Shown: positions 56,971 to 64,000 of the stretch, one piece after another | Numbering within the stretch: position 1 is the stretch's first letter | Layout of the letters: each line of letters opens with the position of its first letter | NCBI GenBank assembly: GCA_035079385.1 | Contig: JAVHKY010000012.1 | Coordinates: forward strand, 5,732,501 to 5,796,500 | From: Aspidiotus rigidus | Taxonomy: Eukaryota; Arthropoda; Insecta; Hemiptera; Diaspididae | Length of the DNA stretch: 64,000 nt | Reading direction: 5' to 3' | Translations under genes and position numbers: made by a program | Notes under the pieces: generated by a model | Told to the model about the DNA's origin: nothing | Seen by the model: the letters and a program-made list of their open reading frames with translations, nothing else | Databases searched by the model: none

Positions 56971-59900
56971 ATGAGTGTTCCAGCTTTCACGGATTTACTG
57001 GAATCGTATTTGTCCTCATTCATCTCGATCTCCAATCAGATAGGTGGAGAAGTAGCGCAACAAGCAAAACTGGTCAACGAAGCTTTTCAGTGCGTACTCG
57101 TTCTTTTTAATTTGTGCTGAATGAAAGTGGACTAATGTACGTAATCAATTCAAATACTATTGCAGAGCTCAACTAGCGTACTTGAATTATGCTGCTCAAA
57201 GTCCTCAGCCGAGTATGGATCAACAGGCGCAACTGCTGAAACCAACTAGTGATAAAATTCAAGCAATCCAAAGTCTCAGAGAAAAGAATCGGGCTTCCGC
57301 GTACTTTAATCATTTGAGTGCAATTAGTGAAAGTATATCGGCGCTAGGATGGGTAACTGTGGTAAGTAAAGTTTATACAAATGGAATGCGAAAACGAATA
57401 CTTGAATCTGCTATAAATTTTTGATTTTCTCAGAGTCCTGCCCCGGGTCCTTACATCAAAGAGATGAACGACGCCGGTCAATTCTACACGAACAGAGTGC
57501 TCAAAGATTGGAAGGAAAAGTAAGAAAAAACCCGTTCGTAAAATTCTATCAAACAGCTGTATGAACCTTTTAAATCTAATTTACATGTTATTATTGAAGA
57601 GATAGGAAACACGTAGATTGGGTTCGAAGCTGGGTCGAGCTTCTCACCGAAATGCAAAAATTTGTCAAACAGTGGCATACGACTGGTCTCGTGTGGTCGA
57701 AAAAAGCAGCCGGTGGAGCACCTCCACCACCTCCTATCGGTATGCCACCACCACCAATGCCAGATCTCTGTAACTTATCGGTAGGAGGATCGGACGACCG
57801 TTCCGCTCTCTTTGCTGAAATTAATCAGGGAGAGGGAATTACCCGATGTAAGTTGAGCTAATTTCGATTCTTTTACAAGTCGTTTAGTTCAATATTTTAC
57901 CGAGTGAACTGTGTGTGCAGCTCTGAAAAAGGTCACGCCAGATATGCAAACTCATAAGAATCCGAACCTGAAAACTGGAGCCTCATCGCCCTCAAAAACT
58001 CCAGCTGGTGGTCATGCTGTCAATAACATCGCCGGTAAACCAGCTGTTGTGAAAGCGCCTGTATTCAATAGAGATGGAAAGAAATGGATCATCGTAAGTT
58101 ATTGAAAAGTGCCGCTTCCTTTTTTTTTTGTTCGCCGCGTAATGGATCGATATTTTGATTGCAGGAACATCATAAAGACAATCGAGGATTGGTCGTAGAA
58201 GGTGCTGAAATGAATAACGTCGTTTATATGTTTAATTGTATTAATTGCACCCTCACAATCAAAGGAAAAATTAATTCGATATTCATCGACTCTTGCAAGA
58301 AGTCGTCAGTTGTTTTTGATACGCTCGTATCATCGGCTGAATTCGTAAATTGCCAATCCGTGCAAATGCAGGTGTGCATTATAAACGATGAGATCGAAGA
58401 TCAGTCAACGCGATTCGTTGTTCGAATAATAATTTTTATTTTTTAGGTGCTCGGTAATGTGCCTACTATATCGATTGACAAGACCGACGGTTGTCAAATG
58501 TATTTAAGTGAGAAATCATTGGGCGTAGAAATCGTATCTTCGAAGTCTTCCGAAATGAACGTGATGGTGCCTAAAGGCAACGGTGACTACGTAAGTTTTA
58601 TAGACGGTTTATCGCTGGGAGAAATACCACGAAATACTAAACCGTGTGTTATCGCGAAATTCCTGAAATTTGTTTTGGGTTTCGTAGAACAATTCTAACA
58701 CACCATTTTTTCGTGCGTTGTTACGATATGTTGGTGAAAATTTTTCAATCTTACGATTCGTGGCGAAGTTTTATGAAATCGTGTTTCTGTATGATTCTCG
58801 TTTTCTGAGAGTTTTGGCTGGAAATTTGTGGCTCAGTTTCGGTCTTTTTGGTTTTCGCCGTTTGTATTTTATCAAACTCGGTCTCCTAGAGCTCACCAAA
58901 ACATTCCCGCGTGGATCTATTTTAAATTCTGTGAAACTTATTTTGAAAACTTCATTATTCTTTTTGGTCAGTAAAAGAGCCGAGTTGGATTTGGAAAGTT
59001 GTTTTTAAAGGAAAACAGTTGTCGTTGTAGGTCAACGGACTTCTGAGTATTCACTGAGAAACTGTTCGGCTGAGTTTTATTTTACATGGATCCGCATGAC
59101 TGATTTCATGCCCCCGATCTCGATTAACCTCATTTTCTTGGGACTGTCTCGGCCTGTGACCTAAATACGAGGCTTGGGTCAAATGACCGTGACCTGGAGA
59201 ACCTTGTCTGTATGCCCTTGATCCCTATTGACCTACGGATTCCGGAAGATTTAGCGTGTTCTGGGAGGCTAATATTATCAGAAATCCAAAGGAAGGCAAT
59301 TGAAGATAGAGAAGTAGTTGAGGTTTGCAAGAGGGTGAGGAGAATGCGCTGAACGATAGGGTTGGTAGAGTAAGGGTGTCGCATGGGTTGGAGAGAAAGA
59401 AAAAATAGTCGGAAGGGAGGAGGTTGGTAAGGCAGGAATAGACGGCAGATAGTTCGGTAGAATATGTGGAGGCAGAGTCTTTAATACAGAAGAGCGAGAC
59501 TTCTCCATCGATAAAGAAGGCGTAGCCAGTTTTTGAATCCGATTTGGATCCATCTGTAGAGCACAGTTGTAGGACGGATAAACATTAACAATAATGGCTT
59601 CGATGTTTCTGGTCGATTTCGGTAAGATAGCCGAGTCGAGGCGAATGTGAGGCGTCGAGGATGCCCAGGGAAGGGATAGAGAGAAGGAGCTTAAATTTGA
59701 AATGGTAGTCTAGATGGGATTCTAATGAAGAGAACGAGTGAATTTATGGAAGCGCAGGGTGAAGAGAAGAATAGAAAGTTGCGGAAACTGAGTTGTAGAC
59801 GCAAGAAAGTTGGCGGTAAGCGATATGAGTAGAATTGTAAAGGAGGAATGCCAGCTGTAGCGCAGGACTGGTGCACAGGGTACCGAGGGCTAAACGTAGG

Positions 59901-60756
59901 CCAGCACATAGTATTGGATACAATGATTTCACTTAGGATTTCTTCTTTTTTCGCTAGCTAATCCTAGTCTCCAGACTCCTTCCCACATCGAGGCGTATTT
60001 ACGCTTATTGATATCAGTGTGCTGGAATCTTTTCTGTTCTTAAGTTAACTGGACATCGAGAATTTTGTGGAGAATCGAGTCGATAATTTCTGTCTGTCTT
60101 CCTCTTTTCAACTCATTTATCGATACGTACTTCAATTGTAAATCTCTACTTCCTTTTAAGACTAAGGGCCAGATTTATTCATGTTTCCGTTTGGTAAGAA
60201 GACGAAAACAATGAAGACAAATTGAGGTCACATTTTACACTTTCTTGGAATAATTATTTTCATTAAAATTACTCTTGTAATGAGCTCAAGGATAATTGAT
60301 GGAAGTTCCTTTGAATTTTTATATTCATTCGTATCTTTAGCTTTCATCACAATAATTCTCATTTTCATTAATAATATAATGTACAGAAGATTTTGACGTA
60401 GAACTCTTACGAAAGTAACCTCGCGAAGTTCAATTTTTTCTTTTGTTCTTAAGCGAAGTCCCATCTTTCAGGAATCAATTGTAAAATCTAAAAAAATTTG
60501 GAAAATTTCCTTCAAAAAAATGGAGTTGTTATTCGATACGATTCAATTTAGTTTGTATTCGCAACTTTGAACTCATCTTTCTTTTTTAGGCACCAATGAA
60601 ATTTCAAAAACTCTTTCCTTATTAACCAAGAACGTTCGAGATTATAATTTTTGGTTTTTCGTACTATTCCAGACTGAGTTCCCGATTCCCGAGCAATACA
60701 AAACGACTGTATCGCCCACCGGTTTGAAAACTCAAGTTATCGAAAGCAAAGGTTAG
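56971..60756 (+). CDS. capt: Adenylyl cyclase-associated protein (CAP, capulet)
   Basis: Exons are 56971-57089, 57166-57361, 57434-57519, 57600-57847, 57921-58093, 58165-58371, 58447-58590 and 60673-60756. They join in frame to 418 residues. The N-terminal helical folded domain includes [17 protein letters not shown] and [21 protein letters not shown] proline-rich stretch ([15 protein letters not shown], about 172-190) and a WH2-like segment ([20 protein letters not shown]) follow. The C-terminal beta-helical CARP domain contains [20 protein letters not shown] and [16 protein letters not shown] recycles actin monomers: it strips ADP-actin from cofilin and promotes nucleotide exchange. An in-frame stop lies just upstream of the ATG in the genomic sequence, and the length fits short insect isoforms. 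A longer isoform with extra 5' exons is possible. Confidence 0.94.
58591..60672 (+). other. CAP intron 7, 2.1 kb
   Basis: The last intron of CAP, unlike its other introns, which are under 120 bp. It contains an antisense LINE fragment and otherwise nothing I recognise. Confidence 0.6.
59130..59950 (-). mobile_element. Jockey-like LINE fragment with RNase H remnants
   Basis: Minus strand, 5' to 3'. [17 protein letters not shown] is the post-RT block of jockey-clade LINEs. Next comes an RNase H-like segment with [17 protein letters not shown] and [11 protein letters not shown]. After a frameshift follows [20 protein letters not shown], similar to the FLWIPSH motif. Frameshifts show decay. It is antisense to CAP. 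Confidence 0.75.
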
Positions 60757-61349
60757 GACCAAAACGTATGGATTGGATTTCATTTGAAAATGATTCAAAA
60801 AAAAAAAAAAAAAAAAGAATAGGCCGAAATGAAGAATAATCAACGTCTTCGTAAATTACGTGCAATGGATGACCGATATACTTCTTTATAATTATTCTTC
60901 GGCTAAGAACACGTTCTATCATCGTAAAAAATGGAACACGTAATTTAAAACGAATGTGAATCGAGCATTTATTAACAAAAAATACTGGATAAAAACATTT
61001 TCGTACATTTTTCTGCTGTAATTCTTTCTTCTCTTACTATTATAATGACGTCTTCGTGTTTTTTCACGTTAATCGTATTTTTATATAACACTTTTATTCT
61101 ATCGCATATATTTATTATTTATGTATTATTGTATTTAAATCCTATCGCGTAAATATTTTACAAAAATTAAACATTTGCGCTTTCAAAGATATAAAAAAGA
61201 CTCACGAGTTATTCAACGAGATCGCGAATTTTAGTTTGACGTCGTAAAAAAAATGTAGAATTTATTCGTACGTGTCTCTCATCTCGGTCTAAACGTCAAG
61301 CTGGACATCGTCAACTTTTCACACGGCGTTTATCCGCGGTCGATCTCAG
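60757..61349. other. Convergent 3' ends of CAP and the protease gene
   Basis: Only about 590 bp separate the two stop codons. AT-rich sequence holds ATTAAA near 61,165 for the plus strand and TTTATT at 61111-61116 (AATAAA on the minus strand), so the two 3' UTRs may overlap. A-run at about 60,799-60,816. Confidence 0.5.
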
Positions 61350-61628
61350 CTAACAAGCGAATTCGTCGCTGCCATCACTACACTCCATGTATCCGTTACA
61401 AATACGTGCTTTCGGTAAGCATTCGCCCAGTGGACACCTGAATCCGTTGCAAACTGGGGCAATGATCTTGTGACCGCTGTTGTTGTAAGCACTGGTCGTA
61501 TTTTTCAGATAGTTGTCGATCCAGTTCAAGTAATTAGTAACTTTTGTATAAACGCCCGGCCGGTGCGCTCTAGCGCATCCGTTCCCATTACTCGTAACTC
61601 CGTACAAATGCCACGAATCATCGTTGTC
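61350..61628 (-). CDS. Terminal exon of trypsin-like serine protease with LDLa module
   Basis: The exon starts after an acceptor (TTTGCACCAG on the minus strand) and ends with TAG. Its first half is the C-terminus of an S1 trypsin-fold domain: [20 protein letters not shown], then [12 protein letters not shown]. After a short linker comes one LDL-receptor class A repeat ([28 protein letters not shown]) with six cysteines and the acidic calcium-binding DGSDE. The exons carrying the catalytic His, Asp and Ser and any signal peptide are not in view and should lie beyond the window end. Such protease-LDLa combinations occur in secreted cascade proteases such as Nudel; I cannot name the orthologue. 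Confidence 0.8.
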   Translation of the reverse strand, partial: DNDDSWHLYGVTSNGNGCARAHRPGVYTKVTNYLNWIDNYLKNTTSAYNNSGHKIIAPVCNGFRCPLGECLPKARICNGYMECSDGSDEFAC

Positions 61629-62358
61629 CTGGTGCAAACATAAATGAGAAAAATGTATATAATATTACACGAGAGAATTGCGTTTTCAATAATATAAAGC
61701 AGGTGCTCGGTAAAGGAAGAAATTTTTAGCGGAATTTACGCGATGACCCGTGCATGGTATTTTACAACTTTACGAGCTTCATTTTTTCCCCTTCATAAAT
61801 GCGTGTAAAACAACTCATCAGCTCTCATTAAGATGTGATGTTTCTCGTTCTTAATTGTTGTTTCCCAGCTATGACGAAATTGACTCGGCTAATCTTTCGT
61901 AATGACTGACCACGTGGAAGATGGGTAAGAAAGCGAAGAAGAAAATTTGATATGAATTTTGCTCGCATGTTTTGTGGAAACTTCCATTAATTCTTGTCAG
62001 CGTCTCGGAGAAGCGAGAAGCCGTTTAAACGAGACTTCTTGAAAAGCTGAAAGCAGCTTCTGAAAAAAGATCCGTTTTTAACTTCTAAAGAAGCTTTGCG
62101 AAAACAGGCCTAATAAGCTACTAATACAGAAATTCGGCAAAATGGTAAGTAGAGGACAAAGTGTAGGAAACGAACCGATTGCATAGGGGGAGCCAAATTT
62201 GTGAACTTCAGTAAAACCACAGAGACACAGAGAGAAATTGTGACTTCAAGAGAGGTTGCTCGAAATTGAGCTCTACTCATATGGAACGTGGAGCCAAAAG
62301 AAGAGTACCGGGGAAAAGATGTGAAAGTCCAAATGAAACGTTCTGGATACTTGAAGTT
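61629..62358 (-). other. Protease intron, no further exon seen
   Basis: No second trypsin exon was found on the minus strand here. The sequence is AT-rich and unremarkable. Confidence 0.45.
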
Positions 62359-62362
62359 TTAA

Positions 62363-62864
62363 AAGGGAACCTGTTTTATTGGAGGATAATTTTGAAAAAA
62401 ATAGACGAGCGCTAGCCGCCGACCGCTGGGCGGCAAAGCGTGGAACTTGGAAAAAACGACGGCTTCCTTAACGAAGTTGAGCGAGGAACGCAGGGAACCT
62501 GTTTTATGAGTCAAATGGGATTTGGTATTGAAAATTCAAGGATGCCTAGACCCGATAAAGCTAGTTTAAAGAAGGCCTACACCTACTATAAGCCCAGTAT
62601 AATATAGTTTGAGAGTCTAAATTTTTCTCGAATCTCGAGCTACCTATATTATGATAGGAGAGGGACTTGGAAAAATTTTGCTTCTCGAGCTATACATGAT
62701 AGAAGGGAGACTTAGAAAAATTACCATCATACATAGCTCGAGAGTCGAAAGTTTTCTAAGTACCCCTCCTATCATATATGGCTCGAGAGCCGAAATTTTT
62801 CTGTTTTTTGTTGGATGGGGCACGGCAATTTTCTCAAAAAGCCTCCCATACAACAGGTTCCCTG
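62363..62864. mobile_element. 502-bp TTAA-flanked repeat of the AGGGAACCTG family
   Basis: Short inverted ends (AGGGAACCTGTTTTATTGG and, inverted, AGGGAACCTGTTGTATGGG) are flanked by TTAA at 62359-62362 and 62865-62868. The interior has the ACGACGGCTTCCTTAACGAAG module (from about 62,453), AGTCAAATGGGATTTGGTAT and 45-bp-type units in both orientations. It is a compact relative of the insertion at 20408-25029. No transposase is encoded. Confidence 0.7.
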
Positions 62865-62869
62865 TTAAT

Positions 62870-63610
62870 GTAGCTTTCAACCGCCTACAACAATAGAGTC
62901 TACTACTGAATGATATTATAAGTAAGTATGGGTTGCGTGAGTGAATCAAAAAAGGTAAAAATTGAATCTAAACATGATACCTGCAGAGAATTGTTACTTC
63001 GTACCCTTTTAATCCCATATTTTATTGTGTGTTTGTGTGAGTGTGTCAGCAACCTGTATGTGTAAAATATGCTATTTAAAGGTTAAAATGGATATAAAAC
63101 CGTTTTTCTCCAATTCAATAGTTAAATCAACTCATTACTACGTTTTTACCTTCAGAGTTTAAAAGGTATTATGTCCATTTTCACCTTTTAAAAAGCATAT
63201 TTTACACATACAGGCTGCTGACACACTCACACAAGTACACAACAAAATATAACTTTCAACAGCCTGCAACAATAGAGTCTACTACTAAATGATATTATAA
63301 GTAAGATGGGTTGCGTGACTGAATCAAAGAAGGTAAAAATTGAATCGAAACATGATACCTGCAGAGAATTCTTAGTTATTAATTACACTCTTTCAAATCC
63401 AAATTGTGTTGTGCTTGTGTGAGTGTGTCAGCAGTTTGTATGTATAAAATTATGTTCTTTTTCAAAAGGAGAAAATGGACATTATACCGTTTCATCTCTA
63501 GAATTGAAAAGGTATTATGTCCAATGTCTCCAAATGGAATGTATAATTTTATAGCCTACATACAGGCTGCTGACCCACTCATACAAACACACAGCAACTG
63601 TACATTAAGC
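62870..63610. repeat. Two tandem foldback units
   Basis: Each unit has a shared lead (CAATAGAGTCTACTACT, GGTTGCGTGA, AACATGATACCTGCAGAGAAT; about 62,887 and 63,268). Then come inverted arms of about 80 bp (GTGTGAGTGTGTCAGC..CTGTATGT and ACATACAGGCTGCTGAC..CACTCACAC). The arms of unit 1 are about 63,026-63,115 and 63,165-63,245. Those of unit 2 are about 63,413-63,490 and 63,515-63,595. The direct period is ~380 bp. Confidence 0.75.
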
Positions 63611-64000
63611 GCTGAGTGAGTGAGCCTTTACATTAGGCTACTATCTATTTATAGGATAAGTGTAGTACTATATACATTAAGCTGCTCAGTTCGACCCAAA
63701 TCTTAAACTAGTGTAAATCTAGTCGACTGTGGGTTACGCTACTTAACTCCCAGGGCTCATGAAACATGTCGATAGGCCTAGTATAAGAGAATACTAGTAA
63801 AGGCGTACACCAACTTTTTGAGACACTCCCAATTCCAGGAATTAGATTGAAGAAAGGCTAGACTTCTTAAGCCACTTCAGGTCTACTATATTGTATACTA
63901 AACCAAGTAGGAGGGCCAACAAGCGGAGCGAGTGGGTTCTCAAAAAGCCTTCATTATACTAGGCCTAATATACATCATACTAGACTTGTTTATTTCTTCA
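63611..64000. other. Repeat-family remnants, no gene
   Basis: Fragments such as TCTCAAAAAGCC and TAGGCCTAGTATAAGAG recall the end and inner module of the AGGGAACCTG family. Nothing coding is seen. Confidence 0.4.

Overview
The window is animal nuclear DNA, most likely from an insect or other arthropod. It is AT-rich, its genes are split by introns with GT..AG borders, and the three recognisable host genes are closest in wording to the insect versions I know. Roughly the first two thirds are dominated by transposable elements and tandem repeats; the last third is mostly ordinary compact genes. No prokaryotic features are present.

Layout. 1-13,200: old degenerate repeats plus two Penelope-like retroelement (PLE) copies, each with an inverted copy of its own 3' end at its 5' end. 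14,127-40,178 (+): the gene for UBL3, a membrane-anchored ubiquitin-fold protein. Three small exons at 14.1, 27.5 and 40.1 kb are separated by two 13-kb introns; the short first coding exon was not found. Intron A holds a 156-bp satellite with a 945-bp higher-order period, a 65-bp minisatellite, and a third PLE broken by a 4.6-kb composite insertion. That insertion contains a 2.56-kb LTR element with identical 181-bp LTRs and a body built of about 19 hairpin-forming 60-bp repeats. A Mutator-like (MULE) deletion derivative with a 9-bp target duplication ends at 27,302, just upstream of the 27.5-kb exon. Intron B holds an intact antisense Ty1/copia element (28,766-34,083, identical 175-bp LTRs), a foldback element, a 2.6-kb satellite rich in TGACGTCA, and an antisense LINE fragment.

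44,760-53,448 (+): CPSF6 (CFIm68), 14 coding exons, 670 codons, with an Inr/CRE promoter candidate about 280 bp upstream. 56,971-60,756 (+): adenylyl cyclase-associated protein (CAP/capulet), 8 coding exons, 418 codons. 61,350-61,628 (-): the terminal exon of a secreted trypsin-like protease with a C-terminal LDL-receptor class A module, convergent with CAP. 62,363-64,000: a small TTAA-flanked repeat and tandem foldback hairpins.

The host genes are unrelated housekeeping functions (protein sorting, mRNA 3'-end processing, actin recycling). The main novelty is in the mobile elements, whose nesting order can be read directly: PLE first, then the composite repeat family, then the hairpin-array LTR element. 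All boundaries and counts come from reading by eye.
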